A stretch of 64,000 nt of DNA, from contig CAMYLR010000019.1 of the NCBI GenBank assembly GCA_947259315.1, positions 65,252 through 129,251 on the forward strand, read 5' to 3'. This document shows, piece after piece, positions 46,926-55,412 of the stretch. The stretch comes from an uncultured Gemmatimonadales bacterium (GTDB lineage Bacteria; Gemmatimonadota; Gemmatimonadetes; JACCXV01; JAHWKZ01). Made by a program: the position numbers and the translations under genes. Within the stretch, counting starts at the first letter, position 1, and each line of letters opens with the position of its first letter. Below the pieces are notes generated by a model. It searched no databases. It was not told the origin of the DNA and was given only the letters and a program-made list of their open reading frames with translations.

Positions 46926-48238
46926 TCCACTTCGCGTGCCAAGACCCCGCGCAGAATCGTCATCGCTCGCTGGGCGTCGACCTCGCTGAACGTCAGCGTC
47001 GGTCTGAACCGGAGCGACCTGGGTCCACACGCCAGCGTGGCCAACCCCGCTTCCCAACACGCCTTTCGCACTCGGCTCCGGTGCGCTGTGTTCGGGAGGT
47101 CGATCGCCAACAGAAAACCTCGACCGCGGGCATTCGTCACTATATCGAACTCGGCCTCGATCGCCTGGAGTCCCTCTAATAACACCTTGCCGACCCAGGC
47201 CACATTCTCGACGAGCCGATCTTCCTTGATGATCTGCAGGTAGCGAGCACAGCGGACCATATCGACCAGGTTGCCACCCCAGGTCGAGTTGATACGGGAC
47301 GACACCTTGAAGACGTTGCTCTCCACATCGTCGATTCGACCGGTGCTCATCATCCCGCATACCTGACTCTTCTTGCCGAATGCGATGATATCCGGGATCG
47401 GTCCAAGCTGCTCAAAAGCCCACATCGTTCCGGTAATCCCCATCCCAGTCTGGACCTCGTCGTAGATCAAGAGGGCCTCATGATGGTCGGCCAACCCCCG
47501 CAACCGGTGGAGGAAATCCGGGCGAAAGTGATTGTCCCCGCCCTCACTCTGAATCGGTTCGATCAGAATCGCCGCAATTCCGTGAGGATCACGCTCAAAG
47601 GCAGCCTCGATCTCGGCAACCGACCGATCTTCAGCGGCGGCGACTTTCTGTTCGTCGATGGGGAACTCGATCTTAGGATTGGAGACGCGAGGCCAATCGA
47701 ACTTCGGATAGTCGTCAGTCTTTGTCGGGTCGGTGTTTGTAACGGTTAGCGTGTAACCGCTGCGGCCGTGGAACGCGTCACGAAAGTGTAGGATCTTGTC
47801 GGCGCCGCCGTCGATTCCCTTGTCGCGGTTTTTCTGCGCTTTCCAATCAAACGCCGCCTTCATGGCGTTTTCGACCGCGAGTGTCCCACCCGCGATAAAA
47901 AACAAGTGCTCGAAGGTCTCGGGAACCGCGATCTCCCGGAATGTCTTGACGAACCCGGCATACTCTCTGCTGTACACGTCGCTGTTGGCGGGGTTGGCGA
48001 GCGCGGCCCTCAAGAGCGAGGCCTGAAAGCCCTCGTCTTTCATCTTCGGATGGTTGTGTCCGATTGGCAGGGTCGCGAAGTACGAGTAGCAGTCGAGGTA
48101 CTCCTCCCCAGTAACGGCATTTACCATCGTCGTCCCGTGGGAGTTCTCGAGATCGATGACGAAATGGAAGCCATCCACCAGAATGTTGCTTCTGAGGATC
48201 GGGAAGACCTGGTCTGCCGGTACCGTGATCTCTGGCAT
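46922..48238 (-). CDS. lat: L-lysine 6-transaminase
   Basis: 438 aa from ATG 48238 with GGAGGG 5 bases before it; the frame stays open upstream to 48454. Class III aminotransferase: G-G-T-L-A-V-E-N-A-M-K, F-H-G-R-S-G-Y-T, I-Y-D-E-V-Q-T-G, PLP lysine in F-G-K-K-S-Q-V-C-G. The last motif and L-E-N-S-H-G-T are typical of lysine epsilon-aminotransferases (forming 1-piperideine-6-carboxylate) and not ornithine or acetylornithine enzymes. Likely lysine catabolism. Confidence 0.85.
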   Translation of the reverse strand: MPEITVPADQVFPILRSNILVDGFHFVIDLENSHGTTMVNAVTGEEYLDCYSYFATLPIGHNHPKMKDEGFQASLLRAALANPANSDVYSREYAGFVKTFREIAVPETFEHLFFIAGGTLAVENAMKAAFDWKAQKNRDKGIDGGADKILHFRDAFHGRSGYTLTVTNTDPTKTDDYPKFDWPRVSNPKIEFPIDEQKVAAAEDRSVAEIEAAFERDPHGIAAILIEPIQSEGGDNHFRPDFLHRLRGLADHHEALLIYDEVQTGMGITGTMWAFEQLGPIPDIIAFGKKSQVCGMMSTGRIDDVESNVFKVSSRINSTWGGNLVDMVRCARYLQIIKEDRLVENVAWVGKVLLEGLQAIEAEFDIVTNARGRGFLLAIDLPNTAHRSRVRKACWEAGLATLACGPRSLRFRPTLTFSEVDAQRAMTILRGVLAREVE

Positions 48239-48548
48239 ATCGCCCTCCGCTAGCTGAGTTGGACCAAACGCAACAAACGAATCGCGGCGACTGGCCAGCG
48301 TAAGGGATCGTTCGGCTACGCTGGCGGGCTCGTGGGCGCCGCGCCTTGGCCCACGTTCGGGGGCGCAAAGATCGCCGGACGCGCTTCCGAGGGGAGGAAG
48401 ACTCGGCCTAGGGAGAGGGTTTTCGGCACGTGCTTCACGATAGAAACCTATCATCGACCGGCCGAGATTGGTAGCCCCGTATCGGACCCGTTAGGTTCAG
48501 CGTTACCTGAGGGTCAGAACTAACAAACAAAGCAACAAGGAGCAGATT
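48239..48548. other. Divergent intergenic region between lat and the LysM gene
   Basis: 310 bases without a gene I can support. It must hold the divergent promoters. A GC-rich hairpin (CGTGGGC ... GCCCACG around 48330-48355) is visible; I could not assign it to a riboswitch class. AAGGAG at the right end serves the TTG of the LysM gene. Confidence 0.4.
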
Positions 48549-49016
48549 TTGGGCATCTTCGACTTCGTAAAGGAAGCCGGTGAGGCGATCGGCATTATCA
48601 AGGACAAGGAAAAAGAGGCCCGCGAGGAAGCGGCCGAAGAACGTGGCATAGCCAACAAACTCACGCAGGTCGTTGTTCGTCTGGGCCTCGACATCAAGGA
48701 TCTCCGGATCGATTTCGACGACGCCGTGGCAACGATTCATGGTACAACCGAGACGAACGCTGAACGCGAAAAGGTCATCCTGGCCGTCGGAAACAGCAGC
48801 GGCGTGGCGAAGGTCGATGACCGCATCCAGGTCGTGGCGCCCGAGCCAGAAGCCACGATGTACACGGTTGTCAAGGGAGACACCCTCTCCAAGATCTCGA
48901 AAGATCACTACGGTGACGCGATGCAGTACAGCAAGATATTCGAAGCCAACAAACCAATGCTGACCAACCCAGACCTCATCTACCCGGGTCAGGTGCTGCG
49001 AATCCCGCCCGCGTAG
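48549..49016 (+). CDS. kbp: BON-LysM domain protein, Kbp/YgaU-like
   Basis: 155 aa, close to the E. coli protein. TTG start 6 bases after AAGGAG. Residues 1-30 are a charged helix, 40-90 a BON-type domain, and 103-153 a LysM domain (Y-T-V-V-K-G-D-T-L-S-K-I ... N-P-D-L-I-Y-P-G-Q-V-L-R-I-P). No signal peptide, as in Kbp, a potassium-binding protein of E. coli. An alternative is a general wall-binding protein, which fits the neighbouring recycling genes. Confidence 0.75.
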   Translation: MGIFDFVKEAGEAIGIIKDKEKEAREEAAEERGIANKLTQVVVRLGLDIKDLRIDFDDAVATIHGTTETNAEREKVILAVGNSSGVAKVDDRIQVVAPEPEATMYTVVKGDTLSKISKDHYGDAMQYSKIFEANKPMLTNPDLIYPGQVLRIPPA

Positions 49017-49040
49017 AAAGCGAGCGCAGTACAGTGTCGG

Positions 49041-49073
49041 AGGGGCCTCTCGGGTTCCGGGGGGCCCCTTTGA
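49041..49073 (+). terminator. Probable intrinsic terminator after the LysM gene
   Basis: AGGGGCC ... GGCCCCT stem around a 15-18 base loop, followed by TTTGATC. The stem is strong but the T tract is short, so partial read-through into the next gene is possible. Confidence 0.5.
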
Positions 49074-49083
49074 TCAATCGCGA

Positions 49084-50535
49084 ATGCAGAACCGACTAAT
49101 AATTCTCTTCGAGACCCAATTCGGCGCCCGACCCGAAGCCGTACTCCCAGTGGCCGCAGATGGCTCGGAGAGGACCTATCACCGGTTGGTGGCACCCGAC
49201 GGGCGCACCGCGATCGGCGCGTTCGGGCCCGACCACGAGGAGAATCGGGCTTTCCTTTCGTTTTCGCGTGCCTTCAACCGGGCTGGGCTCCCGGTGCCAG
49301 AGCTCTATGACGACGATGAAGAAGCTGGTGTCTGGCTGATCGAAGACTTGGGCGACACCACGCTGTTCCGAGCTCGGCAAGAGGCTCGCGAGGGTGGTCA
49401 CGAGTTCGACCCCGCGATCCTCGATGCGTACCGCCGCGTGGTGGAAATCCTCCCGCGGTTCCAGGTCGAGGGCGACAAAATCGTCGACTATTCAGTGGCT
49501 TACCCGCGGGCTGCATTCGACCGGCAATCGATCATCTGGGATCTCAATTACTTCAAGTACCATTTCCTCAAACTGGCTCAAATACCGTTCAACGAAGCCA
49601 AGCTCGAGAGGGACTTTGATACATTAGCGACGTACCTACTCACGGCTGACACCGAGCACTTTCTTTATCGTGACTTTCAGTCGCGAAACATCATGCTTCG
49701 CGATGGCGAGCCATGGTTCATCGACTACCAGGGGGGGCGTCGGGGGGCGTTGCAGTACGACATCGCCTCGCTGCTATATGATGCCAAAGCGGACATCCCC
49801 GAAACTGTTCGAGCCGAGCTGCTCGACCATTACCTATCATCCTTGGCGCAACACCTCGACTTCGATCGAGCGACGTTCCTGGAGCAATATCACGGGTATG
49901 TGCTGGTACGGGTCCTTCAGGCGATGGGCGCATACGGTTATCGCGGTTTTTTCGAACGCAAGCCGCGCTTTCTTCAGAGTGTTCCCTACGCGGCTCGTAA
50001 CATCGAACGAATACTGGACGAGGGCATGCCGATCCCACTACCGGAGATGGAGCGGGTCCTGCGCAGCATTATCGCCGAGTGGGGTGATGCCAGCAGCGAG
50101 CCCGATAGCGCTCAACTCACCGTGTACGTCTACAGCTTCAGCTATCGACGTGGTTATCCCCAGGATCAAGGGGGGCACGGAGGAGGGTTCGTCTTCGACT
50201 GCCGGGGACTGACGAACCCGGGTCGCCTGCCGGAGTACGTCGCGCTCACCGGACGCGATTCGGAAGTTGCCGACTACATCGCGGGCCTGAGCGAGCTCGA
50301 GCCATTCTGGGAGAACGCTCGCGCGCTGACCGAAGCCCACGTCGAGGCCTACGAGCAGCGGGGCTTCACCAGTCTGAGCGTCTCTTTTGGGTGCACCGGC
50401 GGACAACACCGCTCGGTGTATCTGGCTGAGAAAATGGCGGGGCATCTCGAGGCTCGTTTCCCAGAGATTCGCGTTCGGCTCCTTCATCGCGAGGAGCCGA
50501 GCTGGCCGCGGATCGCAACGACTCCGGCGGGTTAG
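49084..50535 (+). CDS. Sugar kinase (AmgK-like) fused to a RapZ C-terminal domain
   Basis: 483 aa. Residues about 1-320 form an APH/AmgK-type kinase: L-I-E-D-L-G-D-T, catalytic loop Y-R-D-F-Q-S-R-N-I and D-Y-Q-G-G-R-R-G (metal Asp). Residues about 345-475 match RapZ C-terminal domains: Y-S-F-S-Y-R-R-G-Y-P, F-D-C-R-G-L-T-N-P-G, and the strict G-C-T-G-G-Q-H-R-S-V. AmgK phosphorylates MurNAc or GlcNAc at C1; the RapZ C-domain senses glucosamine-6-phosphate in E. coli. A MurU-like gene starts 5 bases downstream. Confidence 0.82.
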   Translation: MQNRLIILFETQFGARPEAVLPVAADGSERTYHRLVAPDGRTAIGAFGPDHEENRAFLSFSRAFNRAGLPVPELYDDDEEAGVWLIEDLGDTTLFRARQEAREGGHEFDPAILDAYRRVVEILPRFQVEGDKIVDYSVAYPRAAFDRQSIIWDLNYFKYHFLKLAQIPFNEAKLERDFDTLATYLLTADTEHFLYRDFQSRNIMLRDGEPWFIDYQGGRRGALQYDIASLLYDAKADIPETVRAELLDHYLSSLAQHLDFDRATFLEQYHGYVLVRVLQAMGAYGYRGFFERKPRFLQSVPYAARNIERILDEGMPIPLPEMERVLRSIIAEWGDASSEPDSAQLTVYVYSFSYRRGYPQDQGGHGGGFVFDCRGLTNPGRLPEYVALTGRDSEVADYIAGLSELEPFWENARALTEAHVEAYEQRGFTSLSVSFGCTGGQHRSVYLAEKMAGHLEARFPEIRVRLLHREEPSWPRIATTPAG

Positions 50536-50540
50536 AGATC

Positions 50541-51293
50541 TTGGACGCCATGGTACTCGCCGCCGGACTCGGTACACGCCTGAGACCATTCACCAACGAT
50601 ACGCCGAAGGCGCTGATCGAGGTCGATGGCGTTCCGATCCTCGAACGAATCATCCGTTATCTCACGGCGGCAGGGGCCGATCGGGTCATCGTCAACACGC
50701 ACCATCATTCCCACCAGATAGAGCATTACGTCGCCGATCGAAAAGACCGCGAAGTGGAAATCCTACTGTCGGCCGAGCCCGACCGGCCGTTAGGAACCGG
50801 GGGTGGCTTGTTGAACGCAGCATCGTTCTTTCGGCGTGACGAGCCATTCGTGCTGTACAACGGGGATATCATTACCGATCTCGATCTCGTGGCGATGAAC
50901 CGCGCGCACCAAGCCGATGATCGGCTGGCCACTTTGGCGGTCAATCGTCGAGAGACATCTCGATGTCTGCTCTTCGACGACGAAGGTCTGTACGGGTGGG
51001 CAAACCTATCGACTGGTGAGTCGGAAACGTCGCGTCCGACGTGCGGCGAGAACCGCTCAATCCCGTTCGCGGGCGTTCACGTCCTCTCTCCAAGGATCTT
51101 CGACTTGATCAGTGAGCGTGGCGCCTTCTCGATTATCCCGGTCTACCTTCGACTCGCGCAAGCTGGGTATCGTATCCTACCACACGATGTTAGCGCCGCG
51201 TTGTGGCTCGAGATCGGCAACCCAGAGCGGCTCGAGACAGCGCGCCGCGTACTCTCGAAGCTCAAGGATCGAAACGGTCTTTCTCCAGAATAA
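50541..51293 (+). CDS. murU: MurU-like sugar-1-phosphate nucleotidyltransferase
   Basis: 250 aa from TTG 50541; ATG 50550 is equally possible and gives M-V-L-A-A-G-L-G-T-R-L-R-P. The nucleotide-binding signature and P-K-A-L (catalytic Lys) are at the N-terminus; Y-N-G-D-I-I-T-D holds the metal Asp; W-L-E-I-G-N-P-E-R closes the site. Following an AmgK-like kinase, it should convert MurNAc-1-P to UDP-MurNAc. Its 3' end runs 32 bases into a gene on the opposite strand. Confidence 0.78.
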   Translation: MDAMVLAAGLGTRLRPFTNDTPKALIEVDGVPILERIIRYLTAAGADRVIVNTHHHSHQIEHYVADRKDREVEILLSAEPDRPLGTGGGLLNAASFFRRDEPFVLYNGDIITDLDLVAMNRAHQADDRLATLAVNRRETSRCLLFDDEGLYGWANLSTGESETSRPTCGENRSIPFAGVHVLSPRIFDLISERGAFSIIPVYLRLAQAGYRILPHDVSAALWLEIGNPERLETARRVLSKLKDRNGLSPE

Positions 51294-51618
51294 CTGCGCC
51301 TGACTCGCCACCGAACGTAAACACCGATCTGAACGTTCCCTCAACACCGACCTCGGCACCCTCACGTGGAGCTCCCAACTCCCGACTCACCACGTTCATC
51401 GTTCCGGTACCGTCGTCGATCCGGTAAGCACCCTGCCCAAGAGCGCCAAACGCGCGCGTTACTTCACCCTTCACGCGCACCGTTTCGCCCTCGTAACGGC
51501 CGGGATCGTCGAGCAGAGACTGGATCGACATCGTGCCGCGACAAGCCGAGGTGAGCGCGGCGCCGGCGGCCACCGCGCCAACCAACAACATGGTACGAGA
51601 TCGAACTGGAATGGACAT
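51262..51618 (-). CDS. OB-fold lipoprotein
   Basis: 118 aa. Lipobox L-T-S-A-C near residue 26. The body (V-R-V-K-G-E-V-T-R-A, Y-R-I-D-D-G-T-G-T-M-N-V-V) is a bacterial OB-fold of the tRNA-anti/BOF type. Probably envelope-anchored; ligand unknown. The last 32 bases overlap murU tail to tail. Confidence 0.7.
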   Translation of the reverse strand: MSIPVRSRTMLLVGAVAAGAALTSACRGTMSIQSLLDDPGRYEGETVRVKGEVTRAFGALGQGAYRIDDGTGTMNVVSRELGAPREGAEVGVEGTFRSVFTFGGESGAVILEKDRFDP

Positions 51619-51680
51619 CGCAGACTCCTGGTTGAGGCTTGATGTTTTGCTACGATTCCGACGGAGGATAGCTTTTTAGC

Positions 51681-52178
51681 GTGACCGATTCCACGACCGC
51701 CAGCAACCGCATTCAGATCGTGACCTACCGTGATGAGTTCCAGCCGGCGTTCGAGTCGCTCAATCTCGACTGGATCGAAGAGCATTTCTGGGTCGAGGAG
51801 ATCGACCGCCAGGTGTTGAGCGATCCCAAGGGCACGATCATTGACCGTGGCGGAGAGGTTTTCTTCGCCCTCAAAGACGGAAACGCCATTGGAACATGCG
51901 CGCTCATCCAGCATGATAATCGAGTCTACGAGCTATCGAAGATGGCGGTTCACCCGTCAGCTCAAGGACAGGGTCTGGGAAACCTACTGATGGATGCGAT
52001 GATCGCGTGGGCTCGGCAGCGTCACGCAAAGCAGATTTTCCTCGAATCCAACACCGTTCTGGGGATAGCCATCACGCTGTACGAGAAGTACGGGTTTGAG
52101 ACCACCCGCCTAGGCGAGGGGGACGAGTACGAGCGCTCCAACATCCGGATGACGCTCGCGCTTTCCGAGCCGACTTAA
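51681..52178 (+). CDS. GNAT family N-acetyltransferase
   Basis: 165 aa, GTG start; GGAGGA lies 12 bases upstream. Acetyl-CoA loop M-A-V-H-P-S-A-Q-G-Q-G-L-G at about 90-102, then the C-terminal Y-E-K-Y-G-F-E-T motif. Substrate unknown; small-molecule GNATs of this kind are common stand-alone genes. Confidence 0.85.
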   Translation: MTDSTTASNRIQIVTYRDEFQPAFESLNLDWIEEHFWVEEIDRQVLSDPKGTIIDRGGEVFFALKDGNAIGTCALIQHDNRVYELSKMAVHPSAQGQGLGNLLMDAMIAWARQRHAKQIFLESNTVLGIAITLYEKYGFETTRLGEGDEYERSNIRMTLALSEPT

Positions 52179-52244
52179 CATTTGCGTCCCTCCTTCGTCC
52201 GACTCTGTAGACGGAAGGTCTGACACGACACGGATAGAGGAGGC

Positions 52245-52604
52245 ATGATGTTTCGCTTGAGAACGTTGGTCCTGGCTACTGCGGCGCTGCTACTCATTGG
52301 GGCCCCGGCTCGGGCACAGGACGACGGCCAGGTCGTCATCGACAACCCCGGCGACAGACTTGAAGATTTCTGGGATCGACGCGAAGACGTCAGGGACCGA
52401 CGTGAGGACCGCCGGGACCGGGCCGAGGACGTGGCCGACCGGCGCGAGGACATTCGCGACCGACAACACGATGGCGGAGCGCGTGATCGCATCGAAGACC
52501 GGATTGACCGACGCGAAGACTATTTCGATCGGCGTGAGAATCGGCGGGATCGACGCGAAGACGTTCGCGACCGGCGCGAAGATCGGCGCGATCGGCGCAC
52601 CTGA
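52245..52604 (+). CDS. Small secreted protein with D-R-R-E-D heptad repeats
   Basis: 119 aa. GAGGAGG precedes the ATG. Signal peptide ends A-R-A-Q. From about residue 44 to the end nearly every residue is D, R or E, in a repeating D-R-R-E-D-V-R / D-R-R-E-D-R-R pattern with a period of 7 residues (21 nt), interrupted once at about 74-80. Such alternating charge favours a single, very stable helix. Function unknown; it may bind polyanions or wall components. Confidence 0.75.
   Translation: MMFRLRTLVLATAALLLIGAPARAQDDGQVVIDNPGDRLEDFWDRREDVRDRREDRRDRAEDVADRREDIRDRQHDGGARDRIEDRIDRREDYFDRRENRRDRREDVRDRREDRRDRRT
52374..52601 (+). repeat. 21-nt coding repeat (D-R-R-E-D heptads)
   Basis: About ten imperfect 21-nt units of the form GACCGACGTGAGGACCGCCGG within the small secreted protein gene. 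Differences are mainly third-base changes, which suggests old duplications kept by selection on the protein. Confidence 0.7.
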
Positions 52605-52613
52605 TCATCAAAG

Positions 52614-53099
52614 CTAGGAGGGGTTCGCGCCGGCTCCGTTTCCTCGGAAGGACGCGAACCACTCCGCGCGCGGGAAAGAGAACACCATCCCAGCCAGCAT
52701 CAAAACAACCGCCGCAACCAACATGCTTCGCTGTCCCGTCAGCAGCGCGACCGTGACACCGAGAAGCGCCGCCCCTTCGAGCATCGCCCACGCAACGATG
52801 AGCAAACGAATCACTCGTTCAGGCCCTCCGGTCACCGGGCGCGACGCGGGCGAGTCGGTGTGGCACGTCGCCTTGCGCCACACCACGTACCAGCCCGCCA
52901 CCAAGATCGCGGCCACGCCGTACCAAGGCTTGACCAGGAACTGCCAATCTCCCTCGCTCCCATCGATTGGAGAACCGGATCCCGTCACCACGTAGACGAC
53001 CCCCGCGAACAAGAGCACGCCCAACAAAAGCGAAATCGCCAGTATCCGAGAAACACGTAATGCCTGATCGGCGTCTATCCCAGTATTAGCCACGCGCAT
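52614..53099 (-). CDS. Four-helix membrane protein
   Basis: 161 aa from ATG 53099, 14 bases inside the end of the cupin gene; the frame is open upstream, but cupin coding takes precedence. Hydrophobic segments near 18-40, 55-75, 98-118 and 122-140. A short loop contains T-C-H-T-D. No family recognised. It may share a transcript with the cupin gene. Confidence 0.6.
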   Translation of the reverse strand: MRVANTGIDADQALRVSRILAISLLLGVLLFAGVVYVVTGSGSPIDGSEGDWQFLVKPWYGVAAILVAGWYVVWRKATCHTDSPASRPVTGGPERVIRLLIVAWAMLEGAALLGVTVALLTGQRSMLVAAVVLMLAGMVFSFPRAEWFASFRGNGAGANPS

Positions 53100-53439
53100 A
53101 ATCCTCAGCGCCCATGAAGTGCAGCGACACGTAAGGCTCGTCGCCCTCGACCCAGCTGTCGTGGCCGGGGGGAATGGCACACAGAACCCCGGGGGTGATC
53201 TCAAACTCAGCACCATCGTCCATCCGGACCTTGGCGCACCCACTCACACCCAGAACCACATGGGCAACCTCACAGGTCGTCTGACCCAATCCCGGGCCAA
53301 CGTGCCGGGACCATTTCCACCCTGGCTGATAGGTGGCCCGACCAACTGTAAGCTCTCCGACCTTCACCAGCTCGAAGGTCCCTTTTTCGAACGCGCGCTT
53401 TTCGTCCGGCGAGTCCAAGCTCTTCGTGATCAGATCCAT
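53086..53439 (-). CDS. Single-domain cupin protein
   Basis: 117 aa, no signal. Cupin motif 1 W-S-R-H-V-G-P ... C-E-V-A-H-V-V-L and motif 2 G-V-L-C-A-I-P-P-G-H-D-S-W. The metal-binding histidines are retained. Likely a small-molecule binding or isomerase-type cupin; substrate not evident. Six bases separate it from the lipoprotein gene downstream of it on the map. Confidence 0.75.
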   Translation of the reverse strand: MDLITKSLDSPDEKRAFEKGTFELVKVGELTVGRATYQPGWKWSRHVGPGLGQTTCEVAHVVLGVSGCAKVRMDDGAEFEITPGVLCAIPPGHDSWVEGDEPYVSLHFMGAEDYARG

Positions 53440-53445
53440 ATCACT

Positions 53446-53913
53446 CTACTGGCCGCGATAGGCACGCATGGCATTCGACATGACCATGACGAGCTCTGGG
53501 TCAGTGGAGATTCGGACCATCTCCTTGCCCAGCTCAGCCGTCAATTGCGTGACCTGAGAGTGCTCGTCCATGAACTCGCTTCGCAACTCCGCCGGATCGA
53601 TGCCGCCCAGAGCCTCGCCAAGCTCGTTTAATTCTTTCGCCTTTTGCTCAAAAACCGGCGCGTTCTCTTTGGCCGTGGCTTCATCGGTTATGTTGCGAGC
53701 GATCTCGACCAGCTCTTCTAAACTCACCAGGTATATCTCGATCGCCTCCGCGGCATTTGATGGCGCGGGGTTTGTTCCACCCGATCGGTCCTCGCTGATC
53801 TCGGTCTGATCGTTGCTCGAAGCGCCAGTGTCGCTCTCGCTTTCGTTCGTTGAGCAAGCGCCTGTCAACAGCACCGCCAGCCCCAAAACCAAGTGACTCC
53901 CCCACTTGTTCAT
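53446..53913 (-). CDS. Helical lipoprotein of unknown function
   Basis: 155 aa from ATG 53913; lipobox L-T-G-A-C at about 20, followed by a Ser/Asn/Asp-rich linker. The remainder is predicted alpha-helical (E-I-Y-L-V-S-L-E-E-L-V-E-I-A-R-N ...), perhaps a helical bundle. No named family. Confidence 0.65.
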   Translation of the reverse strand: MNKWGSHLVLGLAVLLTGACSTNESESDTGASSNDQTEISEDRSGGTNPAPSNAAEAIEIYLVSLEELVEIARNITDEATAKENAPVFEQKAKELNELGEALGGIDPAELRSEFMDEHSQVTQLTAELGKEMVRISTDPELVMVMSNAMRAYRGQ

Positions 53914-54074
53914 AGGGTTCCCCCAAACAATTAGAGTGCGCTGATATGACAATGGCGGACTCCAAAAGGTATCTACGGGAGACGTGAGTGGCGAACAGCG
54001 CTTGACGGATGGCATTCGTATCTGCAGACTCACCGCCTCAGTTGTTTCCTCACCTATTCCATGGAGGCATCCCT

Positions 54075-54671
54075 GTGGGCTCAATCGTCGAGATTCTGAT
54101 GCAACAACTGGCCGGTAGCGCTTCTAGTGATATCGGAAAATCGTTGGGTACTAACCAGCAGACGACTCAGACCGCGATCGCGGCCGCGTTACCCCTGTTG
54201 CTTGGCGCATTGGCCCGAAACTCCGACGATGCCCAAGGCGCCGAAGCTCTCCACAGTGCACTAGCCAAAGATCACGACGGAAGCGTATTGGACAACCTCA
54301 CCGATTACATCGGGGCGCCAAACCTCGATGACGGCACCGGCATTCTTCGTCATGCGTTTGGAGATCGTCAGGCTGCGGTTGAGCGTGGGGTCAGCAAGGC
54401 GAGCGGTCTTGATACGGCCAACGCCGCGAAGTTGCTCGCCGTCCTAGCCCCGGTCGTCATGGGGATGCTCGGACGCAATCAGCGCCAACAGGGACTGAAC
54501 CCGACGGGATTGGCCGAACTTCTGACTGGTGAGCGCAAGCAGGTCGAGCAGCGGGATGCCGCAGCAGCCGGCCTTGGTCGGTTGCTCGATTCCGACGGCG
54601 ACGGAGACATCAGCGATGATATCGCCAAGCTTGGCAAGGGACTGCTCGAGGGATTCCTGAGATCCCGCTAG
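54075..54671 (+). CDS. DUF937 family protein (YidB-like)
   Basis: 198 aa from GTG 54075, chosen for GGAGG 7 bases upstream; an ATG at 54009 would add 22 residues without pattern. DUF937 features: helical N-terminus, A-L-P-L-L-L-G-A-L near 40, then G-I-L-R-H-A-F-G, and a C-terminal calcium-like loop D-S-D-G-D-G-D-I-S-D-D. Role of the family unknown. Confidence 0.75.
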   Translation: MGSIVEILMQQLAGSASSDIGKSLGTNQQTTQTAIAAALPLLLGALARNSDDAQGAEALHSALAKDHDGSVLDNLTDYIGAPNLDDGTGILRHAFGDRQAAVERGVSKASGLDTANAAKLLAVLAPVVMGMLGRNQRQQGLNPTGLAELLTGERKQVEQRDAAAAGLGRLLDSDGDGDISDDIAKLGKGLLEGFLRSR

Positions 54672-54674
54672 CGC

Positions 54675-55412
54675 TCAGCGGTCGGGTGTGACACCGAGAG
54701 CGTAAAACGCGGCTGCCACGCTGGTGGCAAGGTTCAAACTCGACACGCCTTCTCGCATGGGGATCGCCAGGCGCTGATCCGCTCGTCCGAGGAGTTCATC
54801 GCTCAAACCGCTGCGCTCGGACCCAAAGGCCAGGATCACGTCGTCCGGTATGGTGGCGGTACTCAATGACTGACCGCAGGGGTCCAGAGCGACGATCGGT
54901 CGATCAGCCGTGAGAAGCGCGACCGACCTGGCGATCGGCAGCGCGAACTGGAGACCCGCTCCACCACGCAGGGCCTCTGGGTGCCAGGGGTCGTGGGGTC
55001 CGATCGCAATGACACCGGCCGCTTTCGCAGCCGCGGCGACTCGGATGGCAGCACCGAGGTTGCCCAACCGGGAGGGGTTTTCGAGCAGTACCACCCGACC
55101 CGGCTGAGCCAATACTTCCGCCGACGTCGATATCTTGCGGCGAGCGATAGCAACGATCGGCGTGGCGGGGGGCGTCGGAACCAACCGGTTGAAAACCTCC
55201 CCGCTTACGACCGTAGACTCTGCATTCAAGAACTCGATGACATCGGGCGCCAGCGCGGTCGCAAGATCAACGAGCGCGTCGGGGTCATCAACCGCGATCG
55301 CCACCAGTTCGGCTTCAAAACGGATCGCGTGCTTGACGGGATGAAATCCTTCGAGGACCGCGAGGCGCTCATCGGTACGGGCGCGCCGAAACTGGTCGAC
55401 CAAATCCTTCAA
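54675..55412 (-). CDS. TrmH/SpoU family RNA 2'-O-methyltransferase
   Basis: 245 aa, TTG start overlapping the upstream stop (TTGA). SPOUT knot motifs: N-P-S-R-L-G-N-L-G-A-A-I-R (motif 1), F-G-S-E-R-S-G-L-S (motif 2), I-P-M-R-E-G-V-S-S-L-N-L-A-T-S-V (motif 3). N-terminal substrate-binding domain of about 80 residues. Methylates rRNA or tRNA ribose; target nucleotide unknown. Confidence 0.87.
   Translation of the reverse strand: MKDLVDQFRRARTDERLAVLEGFHPVKHAIRFEAELVAIAVDDPDALVDLATALAPDVIEFLNAESTVVSGEVFNRLVPTPPATPIVAIARRKISTSAEVLAQPGRVVLLENPSRLGNLGAAIRVAAAAKAAGVIAIGPHDPWHPEALRGGAGLQFALPIARSVALLTADRPIVALDPCGQSLSTATIPDDVILAFGSERSGLSDELLGRADQRLAIPMREGVSSLNLATSVAAAFYALGVTPDR

Noticed and set aside
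48239-48548. Sequence GGCGCAAAG ... CCGG resembling part of a c-di-GMP-I riboswitch
   Set aside because: The required 5' GGCAAACC-type strand, the GAAA tetraloop and its receptor are missing.
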